The notes: generated by a model not told the origin, from the letters alone. DNA of 64,000 nt from DASQFI01 sp035633215 (GCA_035633215.1 DASQFI010000055.1:57018-121017); one strand, 5' to 3'. Positions 27,163-35,769 are shown, counted from the first letter of the stretch. A program made the numbers and translations.

Positions 27163-27228
27163 GCCCCCCGCACCGATGGGGGCGATGATTTCGTAGGGCC
27201 CAAGTCGTGTACCTGTGGCGAGCGGCAT
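27163..27228 (-). pseudogene. Kinase 5-prime stub 3
   Basis: ATG 27228 starts MPLATGTRLGPYEIIAPIGAGG, a perfect kinase beginning up to the Gly loop. The loop breaks off after GAGG, and unrelated sequence continues in frame for about 40 codons. It is the outermost of three same-strand kinase starts (27228, 27077, 26863). Confidence 0.7.
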
Positions 27229-27266
27229 GGGCTCGGTGAGTCTACTGTAAGGAGGGCCGCGGACAC

Positions 27267-27617
27267 TCAACCTGCGAGATGAGCCCGGCGCGCGGCGAGG
27301 GCGAACTGATCGAAGTACTTCTGCAGCGACGGCCCGGTTGAGCCGTACTCGTTCGCCCCCGCGAGAAAATCGACCACCACCTCGCGGGCACGCGCGATTT
27401 CGCGCAGACGCGCGACCGACGCGCGATGCCGCGGGTCGTCCAGCATCAGGTCCAACAGCTCGAGCCCCCGGTACAGCGCGGCCTGGGCGGTCTCAGGATT
27501 CTTCGTCGACCAGCGGATGGCGCGGCTGATCTCGCTGCCCACGTTGCCGAATTGCTCGGCGAGCGACAGATTCCACCACCGGCCGCGCGCCGCGTCCGCG
27601 TGTTGCCACTCGGTCAT
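27267..27617 (-). CDS. Conserved hypothetical protein paired with DUF5674
   Basis: A 116-residue, mostly helical protein (WWNLSLAEQFGNVGSEISRAI, LYRGLELLDLMLDD, FLAGANEYGSTGPSLQKYF). I recall similar proteins with a WNLSLAEQ start and NEYG..L..YF.QFA end in many uncultured lineages, but no named function. Its ATG overlaps the stop of the DUF5674 gene (ATGA), so the two are made together. Two overlapping small genes with no promoter between them resemble a toxin-antitoxin layout, but no catalytic motif supports this. Confidence 0.7.
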   Translation of the reverse strand: MTEWQHADAARGRWWNLSLAEQFGNVGSEISRAIRWSTKNPETAQAALYRGLELLDLMLDDPRHRASVARLREIARAREVVVDFLAGANEYGSTGPSLQKYFDQFALAARRAHLAG

Positions 27618-27961
27618 CGACGCACCACACGATCGATGAAGCCGGCGATGGCCGCGCGGGTGGCTGGATCATCGACGCCGCGAGACCGGTTGCCGACGGA
27701 CGGCCGGAGATTGATCATGGAATCGAATTCCAGCCAGTCCTCCCCGGCGACGTCAGGATAGAGATTGATCCCCCAGAGGCTCGCTTGCTTCGACCCGTCG
27801 GCCAGCAGGCTGGCCTCCTGATCGGCCTGCAGGTCGGCATCGAGCAGCAGAATCCCGCGTTCGAGATCGACGACGCCTTTGATCATGTCGCCGAACCGCG
27901 GCGCGGCGAGCGCGCGGATTTCGTCGAGGGAGATCGGCTGCGACTCGGTCACGCGTCTCAT
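27614..27961 (-). CDS. DUF5674 family protein
   Basis: A 115-residue protein starting at ATG 27961 (MRRVTESQPISLDEIRALA). It carries the DUF5674 signature: FGDMIKGVVDLERGILLLDADLQ, then DGSKQASLWGINLYPD, EDWLEFDSMINLRP and GNRSRGVDDPATR. The family is small, acidic and of unknown function, and is found mostly in uncultured bacteria. It is the first gene of a two-gene unit, overlapping the next by 4 bp. The start could extend upstream, but the family usually begins near this Met. Confidence 0.8.
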   Translation of the reverse strand: MRRVTESQPISLDEIRALAAPRFGDMIKGVVDLERGILLLDADLQADQEASLLADGSKQASLWGINLYPDVAGEDWLEFDSMINLRPSVGNRSRGVDDPATRAAIAGFIDRVVRR

Positions 27962-28095
27962 AAACGTTGGCTTTACTTCTTCGGCGTCCAGTGCTGAATC
28001 ACCGTGCGCGATAGGACAAAATGGGAGGTGTGAGTATACGCCCGTCATCAGCCTTGGCCGCTTTCAAAGTGGCAGTCTCGCGCTACGATTCCCTC

Positions 28096-28323
28096 ATGAC
28101 TCGACAACTGTTCATTGCCGTCGTGGCTCTTGGTATCGCCGCGCCAGCCCTGGCTCAGGACCGCCCGAAGATCGGCGAGACGATCACGACCGAATCCGGC
28201 CTCGTCTACAAGTTCACGCAGCTCGGCAACGGACCGCAACCGCAGACCGGCGACCTGATGGTCATCCACGGCATCGGGACGCTCGTCGACGGCAAGGAGT
28301 TCTGGAACACACGAGCCGATGGT
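28096..28323 (+). pseudogene. Truncated duplicate of the FKBP isomerase gene
   Basis: From ATG 28096 the frame reads a signal peptide and TTESGLVYKFTQLGNGPQPQ...GKEFWNTRADG, nearly identical to the intact gene at 18817. Homology ends abruptly at about 28323, in the middle of the FKBP domain before its active-site strands, and unrelated sequence follows. A second short stretch up to 28478 has no recognisable content. This is a recent partial duplication or the 5-prime survivor of a deletion. Confidence 0.85.
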
Positions 28324-28478
28324 ATGGATCGCAGACGGAGCGGAAGCTTGCGGCTTTCCGCGTGTTCACGGCGACCGCACAGCGGCGTGTCAGAACGGTT
28401 GCCGGGCGCGTCGAAGCGGAGGATAAGTGTGACCAGATCGATCCGTCCGCCATACCATGATGGAGGCAGGAGGCACAC

Positions 28479-28901
28479 ATGCGTTTCATTCGTACGGTCT
28501 TCGTGTTGATCATCGTCGCGGTGATCGGGGTGCTCGCCTACAACTACTGGTCGGGTAAAGGCCTGACGCTTCGCCCATCCGGTTCCGCCGGTGTGGATGC
28601 TGAGGCTGCGCGTGACCAGGCCAAGACCATCGTCGACAAGACCGCGGCCACGGCTGGACAGGCGGCGACGAAGCTCGAACAGGCGGTCGACGCCGGGTCG
28701 TTGACCCTAAAAATCAAGTCGAAGATGGCCCTCGACGACATGGTGAAAGCACGCACGATCAACGTGGACACCACCGGTTCGGTGGTGACGCTGACCGGAA
28801 CCGTCGAGTCGAACCAGGAACGCGAGCGCGCCGTGCGGCTGGCCCGTGAGACCGTCGGCGTAACGAGCGTTGTGGACAAACTTCAGGTGAAGCAGAGATA
28901 G
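28479..28901 (+). CDS. Membrane-anchored BON-domain protein
   Basis: A 140-residue protein with an N-terminal helix (VFVLIIVAVIGVLAYNYW) and a linker rich in Ala, Asp and Lys, which is probably helical. A single BON domain follows (LTLKIKSKMALDDMVKARTI, then VTLTGTVESNQERERAVRL, and VTSVVDKLQV). BON domains bind phospholipid or membranes in periplasmic proteins such as OsmY. The start ATG lies 8 bp after GGAGGCAGG. Likely involved in envelope stress, inferred from the family only. Confidence 0.85.
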   Translation: MRFIRTVFVLIIVAVIGVLAYNYWSGKGLTLRPSGSAGVDAEAARDQAKTIVDKTAATAGQAATKLEQAVDAGSLTLKIKSKMALDDMVKARTINVDTTGSVVTLTGTVESNQERERAVRLARETVGVTSVVDKLQVKQR

Positions 28902-28921
28902 TCAGCGCGGCGGTCGGCGCT

Positions 28922-29119
28922 TGGGGCCACGCGATCGCAGCTCATCTGATTCGCGATGCGCCACAGCCTTGCGGTGCTTCTGACCGGGCTGCCAACGGGG
29001 CGGTGCTCGCGATGGCTGCTGTGGGCGGCCTGCTTGCAGCATGCATCGTTGTAGCGACATTCGGTGCCGCACGAAAAGCCCTCGATGCCGACCCGATCGT
29101 GTTCATGAAGGTGGGATAG
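28922..29119 (+). pseudogene. Remnant of a permease 3-prime end
   Basis: An open frame without a start runs to TAG 29117-29119. Its end has a hydrophobic helix (AVGGLLAACIVVATFGAARK) then ALDADPIVFMKVG, matching the usual FtsX/ADOP ending of a last membrane helix, PARRA..VDP and a short tail. It lies just upstream of another PadR-ADOP operon in the same orientation. Probably the tail of a deleted permease. Confidence 0.5.
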
Positions 29120-29195
29120 GGTCGTCACGAGAAGCGGCTGCCGCGTACGTCGGTGATTGGGGCGTCATGGTGCGGACCCACGAGAACGGCCGCAA

Positions 29196-29210
29196 TTGAC
29201 AGCTTGTCAA
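29196..29210. promoter_or_regulatory. TTGACA palindrome upstream of PadR
   Basis: TTGACAGCTTGTCAA is a perfect dyad with 6-bp arms about 100 bp before the PadR start. It also contains a -35-like TTGACA. Regulatory role inferred from symmetry only. Confidence 0.35.
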
Positions 29211-29243
29211 AGCATCGCGCGCAGCAAGTTGGGTCCTGGCGAA

Positions 29244-29306
29244 CTTCCTCTTGACAATCTAGATATTGGGCACCAGACTCTCCTCCTCTAGAGGAACAAG
29301 AGGAAG
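29244..29306. promoter_or_regulatory. Inverted repeat flanking the PadR promoter region
   Basis: CTTCCTCTTG at 29244-29253 is repeated inverted as CAAGAGGAAG at 29297-29306, immediately before the PadR start at 29310. A short dyad CCTCTAGAGG (29285-29294) lies between. The right arm contains the ribosome site AGGAAG, so pairing could hide it; binding of PadR is the alternative. Confidence 0.45.
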
Positions 29307-29309
29307 GCC

Positions 29310-29660
29310 ATGGTCGAAAGCGACAACCCAACTGGGCTCGTGCCGGGCACGCTCGACATGCTGATCCTCCGGACGCTCGCCCTCGAGCCGATGCATGGCT
29401 ACGGCATTGGTGTACGCCTCGAGCAGATCAGCCGCGGTGCGTTGCGTGTCAACGCCGGTTCGCTCTTCCCTGCGTTCCGGCGTCTCGAGCGGGATGGCGA
29501 AATCGCCGCTGAGTGGCGAACGACCGAGAACGGCCGGCGCGCGAAGTACTACTCTCTCACGCCGCGAGGGCGTCAGATGCTCGCCAGGACCCGGAAGGAA
29601 TGGCAGCGTCAGACGGCGGCAATCTCCCGCGTGCTCAAAGCCTCTCTCGGGGAGCTGTGA
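29310..29660 (+). CDS. PadR-family transcriptional regulator
   Basis: A 116-residue PadR repressor with the classic start LVPGTLDMLILRTLALEPMH, HGYGIGVRLEQIS, NAGSLFPAFRRLERDGEI and wing KYYSLTPRGRQML. Its TGA shares one base with the ATG of the ADOP gene, so repressor and permease form a translationally coupled operon. It probably controls that operon through sites in the preceding 100 bp. Confidence 0.93.
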   Translation: MVESDNPTGLVPGTLDMLILRTLALEPMHGYGIGVRLEQISRGALRVNAGSLFPAFRRLERDGEIAAEWRTTENGRRAKYYSLTPRGRQMLARTRKEWQRQTAAISRVLKASLGEL

Positions 29661-32443
29661 TGCGAACATTCCGCCGATTCCTCCATGACATGCGTGCGTT
29701 CGTCCGCGGGCGCACTACGGATCACGACCTGAATGATGAACTCGACACCTTCCTGGAGGCCTCTGTCGCGGACAAGATGCAGTCCGGCATGTCACGCGAA
29801 GAGGCGACGCGGACCGCTCGGCTCGAGATGGGCAGCGCGCTGGCCGTCAGGGATGCCGTCGGTGATGTGGGTTGGACCGCGACCTGGGAGGCGACCTGGC
29901 GTGATGTCCGGTACGGGATCCGGTCGCTTGCGCGGAACGGAAACTTCACGCTTGCCGCGGTGACCACGCTGGCCCTCGGCGTCGGTGTCACCACCGCCGT
30001 CTTCAGCATCGTCAATACCGTGCTGCTGCAACCCCTGCCCTATCAAGATTCCGATCGGCTCGTACGGGTCGTCGAGCGCGCGGCTCCGAGAACCACAGGC
30101 GCACCACTCCTCCGTCGGACGAGCATGACGTGGTCAGAACTGATGGAGTGGCGAGCGCGAAGCACAACGCTGTCCGAGCTCGCGTACACGATCAGCCCCC
30201 CCATTACCTTGATGTCGACACCGGAAGGGTCGGCGCGATTGAGTGGCGCACTGGTATCACCGAATCTTTTCTCGATATTGGGCGCACACGCACAGCTTGG
30301 GCGCACGCTCGACATTCGCGACGAGGCACCTGGTGCCAACACCGTCGTCATCAGCGCGGAAGCCTGGCAGCGGTACTTTCACGGCGACCCAGGCATCATC
30401 GGCCGAACGGTCGCGCTCAAGGCGCTGGGACCGCAAGCCGGGCTTCTCGATGGCACGGCTCTGACCATTGTCGGCGTGATGGCCCACGCGTTCGATTTTC
30501 CGGTGCCGTACTGCGACTATTGGGCCGCGATCACCGCGGCGTCGCCGGTTCAGTCATGGCCTGGATCGGGTCAGGTGATCGCTCGGCTACGGCACGGCAT
30601 CTCCGCTGCGGCGGCGACGGACGAAGCCAATGTGATTGGCGAGGCGCTGCGACCGAAACCAACGTCAGGTCCGCTCTCGCTGCCACTGCCTGAAGGAGCG
30701 CGCCGTTTCGATGTTGAACCGATCAAAGAACAGGCCATCGCCGCGAGTCGGTCGGCACTCACGGTGCTCGCGCTTGCGGTCGGCGTCGTGCTCGTCATCG
30801 CCTGTGCGAATGTCGCCACGTTGTTGCTGGCGCGAGGCACGGCACGCCATCGAGAAGTCGCCGTTCGTCTGGCGTTGGGGGCCAGCCGGTCACGTATCGC
30901 CAGGCAGCTGCTGACCGAGAGCGTCATCCTCACGGCGATCGGCGGCGGGCTCGGAGTGTTGCTCGCCGTTGGCGGTGTGCAGGTACTGCGCAGTCTTGCG
31001 TCGCCCAACGCGCCGGGCCCGTTTCTCATCTCGTTCGGTGGAGTGATGATCCCGCGTCTCCACGAAGTTGCCGTCGATGGATGGATGCTCGTGATCGCGG
31101 TGGGGTTGTCAGCATTCACAACTCTGGTGATCAGCGTGCTCCCGGTCTTGAGACTCTCACGGACCGATCACGTGCAGGCGATGGGCGGACGGGCGGCGAG
31201 CGGCGCACGGAGCGACACCCGTCTGCGCAGTGTGGTCGTGGCCGGTCAGGTGGCCGCGGCTACCCTGCTGCTCGTCGGAGCGGGCCTCCTGGTCAACAGC
31301 TTCGCCAAGCTCACACGTGTGGATCCGGGCTGGAACGCTTCGGAGCTGCTCACGTTCTACCTGGCCGCACCCCATGACTACACCACACAACGCAAGGCGA
31401 TGCTGATCGACGAACTGCTCGTCGAACTGCGCAGGACGCCGGGTGTTCAGGCCGCGGGATTCACCTACGCGGGGGCGCTGCTGGGGCTGATCGATACCGT
31501 CGGCAAGTTCGTGCCGGCCGGACGTACGCCCGAGGACATGCCGGACCTATCCACGGGTCACATCCGCTCGGTCAGCCACGACTTCCTCCAGACCATGGGG
31601 GTGCGCTTACGGGCTGGCCGGTGGCTGGAGCCGCGTGATGACGCGGGCGCGCCGGCCGTGATCGTCATCAATCGTTCGCTGGCGCGGCTGGTCTTTGGCT
31701 CCGAGGATCCCGTAGGACGGATGGTCCATGTGGACGGTCGAATGGACTTGCCACCACAGCAGATCGTCGGTGTTGTCGACGACATGCGGCAGGGGCGCCT
31801 GGACCAGGAGCCGACACCACAGTTCTTCGTCGACTATCGACAAGTGCTCGCGTGGACGCAGACGAGGCAGATGCCTGTTCCCCAGCAGGAACGTCTCGCG
31901 TTTGGCTTCCTGTCGTTCGTCGTGCGAACGGATGGCGACCCAACTCGTTTGATGCCGACGATGCGATCGCTCGTCGGTCGAGTTGACCCGAACGTCGGGA
32001 TCGACGCGCTGATCCCGATGGACCAACTCGTGGCGTCGTCGCTGACGCGCCAACGGTTCTATGCAGCCGTCATGGGCGCGTTTGCCGCGATAGCCGTGTT
32101 GCTGAGCGCGGTTGGCATTTACGGCGTCCTGGCCTACGCCGTCGGGCAACGTACGCGAGAGTTCGGTGTCAGAACTGCGCTCGGCGCCACAAGCCGAGAT
32201 GTCCTCGCAATGGTGCTGCGTCAGGGTCTGCTGCTTACCAGTATTGGCATCGGCATCGGATTGGCGGGCGCGACTGCCTTGACGCGGTATATCGAAGGAA
32301 TGCTGTACGACGTCAAGCCTCTCGATCCTGTGACCTATGTCGCAGTGGTTGCGCTGTTTGCAGCCGTCACCTCGATCGCGTCCTATTTGCCCGCTCGTCG
32401 GGCGACCAGGATCGATCCACTGACGGCACTTAGGTACGAGTAA
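29660..32443 (+). CDS. ADOP-type permease with prefix domain, coupled to PadR
   Basis: A 927-residue orphan ABC permease. The N-terminal prefix (residues 1-80) contains the DLNDELDTFLEASVADKM and GMSREEATRTARLEMG pattern of ADOP leader domains. The MacB/FtsX core follows: LALGVGVTTAVFSIVNTVL, first FtsX block near 360-480 (ACANVATLLLARGTARHRE, VAVRLALGASRSRI), second near 790-925 (TREFGVRTALGATSRDV, PARRATRIDPLTALRYE). No ATPase partner is present. The ATG overlaps the PadR stop. Substrate unknown. Confidence 0.93.
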   Translation: MRTFRRFLHDMRAFVRGRTTDHDLNDELDTFLEASVADKMQSGMSREEATRTARLEMGSALAVRDAVGDVGWTATWEATWRDVRYGIRSLARNGNFTLAAVTTLALGVGVTTAVFSIVNTVLLQPLPYQDSDRLVRVVERAAPRTTGAPLLRRTSMTWSELMEWRARSTTLSELAYTISPPITLMSTPEGSARLSGALVSPNLFSILGAHAQLGRTLDIRDEAPGANTVVISAEAWQRYFHGDPGIIGRTVALKALGPQAGLLDGTALTIVGVMAHAFDFPVPYCDYWAAITAASPVQSWPGSGQVIARLRHGISAAAATDEANVIGEALRPKPTSGPLSLPLPEGARRFDVEPIKEQAIAASRSALTVLALAVGVVLVIACANVATLLLARGTARHREVAVRLALGASRSRIARQLLTESVILTAIGGGLGVLLAVGGVQVLRSLASPNAPGPFLISFGGVMIPRLHEVAVDGWMLVIAVGLSAFTTLVISVLPVLRLSRTDHVQAMGGRAASGARSDTRLRSVVVAGQVAAATLLLVGAGLLVNSFAKLTRVDPGWNASELLTFYLAAPHDYTTQRKAMLIDELLVELRRTPGVQAAGFTYAGALLGLIDTVGKFVPAGRTPEDMPDLSTGHIRSVSHDFLQTMGVRLRAGRWLEPRDDAGAPAVIVINRSLARLVFGSEDPVGRMVHVDGRMDLPPQQIVGVVDDMRQGRLDQEPTPQFFVDYRQVLAWTQTRQMPVPQQERLAFGFLSFVVRTDGDPTRLMPTMRSLVGRVDPNVGIDALIPMDQLVASSLTRQRFYAAVMGAFAAIAVLLSAVGIYGVLAYAVGQRTREFGVRTALGATSRDVLAMVLRQGLLLTSIGIGIGLAGATALTRYIEGMLYDVKPLDPVTYVAVVALFAAVTSIASYLPARRATRIDPLTALRYE

Positions 32444-32702
32444 CCCGCTCAATCGATGGTTGGCGACCGCTGTGCGGCGGTCATGACCGCACATCCACCG
32501 TGCGTGTTCGCGATTCAACAGCGCGCTCGTCCTGACGTGGCGGAAGAGGGTAGGACAGCGAGACGCTGACCGTTGGAGCGGTCGGCACTCAGAGGCTGCG
32601 GACGATCCAGTTGCGGGAATTGTCCCAGACAACCCGAATCCCTTTTGTCGCGATTTTCCTCGGTATTTATTGCGACGACGCGGCGGTGGACCGCGCGGTG
32701 TT
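32444..32702. other. Intergenic, no gene seen
   Basis: No coding region is apparent. A short dyad GACCGC/GCGGTC near 32467-32484 may act as a weak terminator for the permease operon. Confidence 0.4.
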
Positions 32703-32719
32703 GCTTTGATATGCAAAGT
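32703..32719. promoter_or_regulatory. 17-bp palindromic motif, copy B
   Basis: GCTTTGATATGCAAAGT ends 16 bp before the GTG start of the LACTB-like gene. It is followed by TCTTTAAC; copy E at 57022 has the same extension (GCAAAGTTCTTT), also at a serine-hydrolase gene. Confidence 0.6.
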
Positions 32720-32735
32720 TCTTTAACATAGTGGT

Positions 32736-33989
32736 GTGAAATCGACGCGCTGGCGTACCGAGGCGGCGCTCGCCGTCCTCTTGGCCGTCGTCATGTTGGT
32801 CGTGGGCGGCGGAGCCGTCTGGTTCTTCTGGTTCGGGTCCACGATGCCCGTTCACGAAAGTGCCGCGGCGGTGCCGTCAACGGCGGCCGCCGCGCACTCC
32901 GACCGGCACGCGGGTTCCGTGGAGGAATCCAGGCGGCTCGCGCGCGCACTGGTCGCAGGTGACAACCTACCGGGCCTCTCGGTTGCCGTCGCCGTGGATG
33001 GCGAGATCGCCTGGGCCGAAGGTTTTGGCTGGGCCGACGTCGAGAGCCGCACGCCGCTCACGCCGCTCACGCGCTTCCGTCTCGGCGCCCTCTCAAAACC
33101 GCTGACGGCGGTTGCCGCCGCCCTTCTGCACGACCAGGGGCGCCTCGACCTCGATGCGCCCGTGCAGCGGTATGTTCCCGCGTACCCCCGGAAGCAATGG
33201 ACGGTGACCACGCGCCGGTTGATGGGCGACGTTGCCGGCGTCCACCGCATCCGCGGCGACAACAACGACGCCATGCCTGTCAGCCACTGTGGGAGCCTCG
33301 ACGAGGCGGTGGCGATGCTTGCCGGCGACCCGCTCCTGTTCGAGCCGGGCACGCAACACCGCTACTCCATCTGGGGCTGGGTGCTCGTCAGCGGCGTGGT
33401 CGAGGGAGCGGCCGGGGAGCCGTTTGATCGTTTCATGGTCCGCCAGGTGTTCGAGCCCCTCGCCATGGCGCGCACCGTCGTCGCGGAGACCGAGGGCCTC
33501 GACGCCGTCACGCACGGGGCTGGGCGTCGACCCGATTACTCCTGTGTGGCGGGCGCTGGCGCGTTCCTCTCCACGCCGACGGACCTCGTGCGACTCGGCT
33601 CGGCGATGCTGAAGCCAGGACTGTTGAAAGTGGCCACTATCGCCGCCTTCCAGACGCCAGGGCGGCTCGTCTCTGGAGCGCCAACGACCTACGCGCTGGG
33701 CTGGACGGTCGGGAGTGTCCAACTCGCCGGCCAGCCGGCACGGATGGTCAGTCACCGGGGCAGTCCCATGGGCGGCACCGTCTCGCTCCTGACGTTCCCG
33801 GATCTCGGTGTCGCGATTGCCGCCGCTGCCAACGTGACGGATGCCAGAGGCGTTGACCCGTTCGCTCTACAGGTCGCCGAGGCGTTCACCAGACATCAGA
33901 ATCGCCGGGCGCTTGCGCGAACCGGCAGGCCCAGCGAAATCGTGTCGAGTTCACCTGAATTCCGAACCGCACGTCCGCGACGGCAATGA
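32736..33989 (+). CDS. LACTB-like penicillin-binding-fold protein lacking the catalytic Ser
   Basis: A 417-residue membrane-anchored protein (helix LAVLLAVVMLVVGGGAVWFFW) with a beta-lactamase/LACTB-type domain from about residue 65. The fold is clear: LPGLSVAVAVDGEIAWAEGF, RFRLGALSKPLTAVAAALL, LDLDAPVQRYVPAYPRKQW, RLMGDVAGVHR. However, the SxxK motif reads A118-L-S-K121, so the nucleophilic Ser is Ala, and the usual Tyr motif reads YSIWGW. It is probably not a hydrolase; a binding or regulatory role is inferred. Start GTG 32736. A homolog at 34479 faces it, also with a replaced Ser. It is preceded by the 17-bp palindrome. Confidence 0.85.
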   Translation: MKSTRWRTEAALAVLLAVVMLVVGGGAVWFFWFGSTMPVHESAAAVPSTAAAAHSDRHAGSVEESRRLARALVAGDNLPGLSVAVAVDGEIAWAEGFGWADVESRTPLTPLTRFRLGALSKPLTAVAAALLHDQGRLDLDAPVQRYVPAYPRKQWTVTTRRLMGDVAGVHRIRGDNNDAMPVSHCGSLDEAVAMLAGDPLLFEPGTQHRYSIWGWVLVSGVVEGAAGEPFDRFMVRQVFEPLAMARTVVAETEGLDAVTHGAGRRPDYSCVAGAGAFLSTPTDLVRLGSAMLKPGLLKVATIAAFQTPGRLVSGAPTTYALGWTVGSVQLAGQPARMVSHRGSPMGGTVSLLTFPDLGVAIAAAANVTDARGVDPFALQVAEAFTRHQNRRALARTGRPSEIVSSSPEFRTARPRRQ

Positions 33990-34009
33990 GCGTGGGCAGC
34001 CATCGTCGC

Positions 34010-34255
34010 TCACGCCACCTTGATCACCACTTTTCCCGTCGCTCGGCCGGACTCGGAATACGCGAGTGCGTCACGCACCTTCTCTAGCGGATACACCTTG
34101 TCGACCAGCGGTGTGATGGCACCGCTTTCCACCAGCCGGTTGATTTCTCCCAGCTGTTCGCCGTCGGCACGCACGAAGAGGTACTCGTAGCGGGCGTGAT
34201 CGCTCCGCGCTGCGACCGTCGCCTTTCGGGACATCAGCCTGATCACCAGGACCAC
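34010..34255 (-). pseudogene. C-terminal remnant of a zinc-type alcohol dehydrogenase/quinone reductase
   Basis: About 65 residues match the end of MDR-family NADPH oxidoreductases: YLFVRADGEQLGEINRLVES, ITPLVDKVYPLEKVRDALAY and ATGKVVIKVA. No Rossmann domain or start remains; upstream sequence to 34478 reads into other frames. It is a truncated gene left between the two LACTB-like genes. Confidence 0.75.
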
Positions 34256-34478
34256 GATCGGGTTGAGTCCCCAGCTCCGTGCAAACGCCGCTGAAACCCA
34301 AGTGCGACCCCGACAACGTCTTCCACCACAACCAGAACATCCGCCCGCGTTCCGAGTGAACAGGCGCGCCGTCGGGTAATGAGGCGCGTTCTGCTTCGAC
34401 GTCGTGGACCGGGCGCTTCGTCAGAAAATCTGTCGACGCTGCAATCGCGTCTTCGCGATCTGTGCGGCATGTCCCAGT

Positions 34479-35726
34479 CTATCGCTTGGATGAGGACGCG
34501 TCGCTTGCCCTCTGCTCCGCGAAGGCCTGCGCGATTCCCAACGCAATCGACCTCGTATCCTTGCCTGAAATGTTCGTCGTCACCGCCACGACGATCCCGC
34601 GTCCGGGAAAGGTCATGAACGACGTGGAGCCGCCCAGCAAGGTTCGGCTCGCATGGCTCGCCAGCCGCGTGGGTCCGCGCCCGAGCTGAGCGGTCTCGAG
34701 CATCCAGCCAAGGCCGTAGGCGGTCTCCTCGCCCGAAGCCAGCAGCTGTGGTGTCTGGAGCCTGGTCACGGTGGCGGGCTGCAGCAGCTTGCCGCTGCCG
34801 ACCGCGTTCCCGAAGCGCACCAGGTCGGACGGCGTGGACAGGATCGCGCCGGCTCCCGCGAAACAGGAGTAGTCGACCTTGGTCTCCAGCTCCCGCCCGT
34901 GACGGGGGTCTCCATTGAATCCCTGGTAGTAGAAGGTGGCCCGATCCGCGACGGGCGCGATCGCGGAGTCGAACGTCGTGTCGGTCATGCCCAGCGGCTT
35001 GAAGATCTGCGTGCGCATGAACGTGGAGAACGGCTCGTCGGCCGCGGCTTCGACCGCCGCGCTCACCAAAATCCAGCCGTACGTCGAATAGCCGTACTGC
35101 GTCCGCGGTTCGAAGCGCAGCGGATCATTCGCGAACGGCTGCAACCCTTCGGACGCCCGCTCGCAATGCGCGGAGGGCATGTAATCCCCTTCACCACGGT
35201 AGTGCCTGACGCCCGCCACGTGTCCCATCAGCTGGCGCAGTGTGACGGGCCACTGTTTCCTGGGGAACGCGGGCACGTAGGTCTGAATCTCGTCGTCGAG
35301 GCGCAGCAGGCCTTTCTCCAGCAACAGGCCGACCGCCGCCGACGTGACCGGCTTGGAGGCGTGGCCGATCCTGAAGCGCATACCCGGCGCGAGGGGTACC
35401 CGCTTCCCGAGATCCGCCCAGCCGAAGCCTTCGGCCCACACGATCTCGCCACCGGCGCCGACGGCCACCGATAGTCCCGGAAGATTCTGCTCGACGAGAC
35501 CCGCACGGGCGAGCTGTCGCCCTTGTGCGACTGCGTCGGCCCACTTCTGCAATGGGGCCGCATTCGTCACCGATGGCACGGCCTGCGGGTCCGGGTGCAG
35601 CCGCGTCGCCATGGCCATGAGGAACGAATAGAGGCCCAGCCCCGCCAGGACCAGCACGCCCAGGCCCCCGCCGATCAGCGCGAGCCCCTTCTGTTTCCAG
35701 TTTCCCGGCTCCGCCCCGGCTCCCAA
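34479..35726 (-). CDS. LACTB-like penicillin-binding-fold protein with His replacing the catalytic Ser
   Basis: A 415-residue protein with one N-terminal helix (GLGVLVLAGLGLYSFLMAMA) and a LACTB-like domain: LPGLSVAVGAGGEIVWAEGF, RFRIGHASKPVTSAAVGLLL, LDDEIQTYVPAFPRKQWPVT, LRQLMGHVAGVRHY. The SxxK position reads H122-A-S-K125, so the nucleophile is missing, and the Tyr motif is YSTYGW. It is a paralog of the gene at 32736. TTG 35726 behind GGTGAAGA is the best visible start, though unusual. Upstream lie two hairpin repeats and, 258 bp away, a copy of the 17-bp palindrome. Probably a non-catalytic envelope protein. Confidence 0.82.
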   Translation of the reverse strand: MGAGAEPGNWKQKGLALIGGGLGVLVLAGLGLYSFLMAMATRLHPDPQAVPSVTNAAPLQKWADAVAQGRQLARAGLVEQNLPGLSVAVGAGGEIVWAEGFGWADLGKRVPLAPGMRFRIGHASKPVTSAAVGLLLEKGLLRLDDEIQTYVPAFPRKQWPVTLRQLMGHVAGVRHYRGEGDYMPSAHCERASEGLQPFANDPLRFEPRTQYGYSTYGWILVSAAVEAAADEPFSTFMRTQIFKPLGMTDTTFDSAIAPVADRATFYYQGFNGDPRHGRELETKVDYSCFAGAGAILSTPSDLVRFGNAVGSGKLLQPATVTRLQTPQLLASGEETAYGLGWMLETAQLGRGPTRLASHASRTLLGGSTSFMTFPGRGIVVAVTTNISGKDTRSIALGIAQAFAEQRASDASSSKR

Positions 35727-35769
35727 TCTTCACCGCCCCGTCGCTCGCGCGGTTTTCAATTGTACGTAG

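Noticed and set aside
27267..27617. HEPN-type toxin assignment for the DUF5674 partner
   Set aside because: No RxxxxH motif with the right spacing was seen, so no nuclease function is claimed.
29251..29280. Sigma-70 promoter TTGACA before PadR at 29310
   Set aside because: The -35-like box has no good -10 box at 16-18 bp, so a promoter call is not supported.
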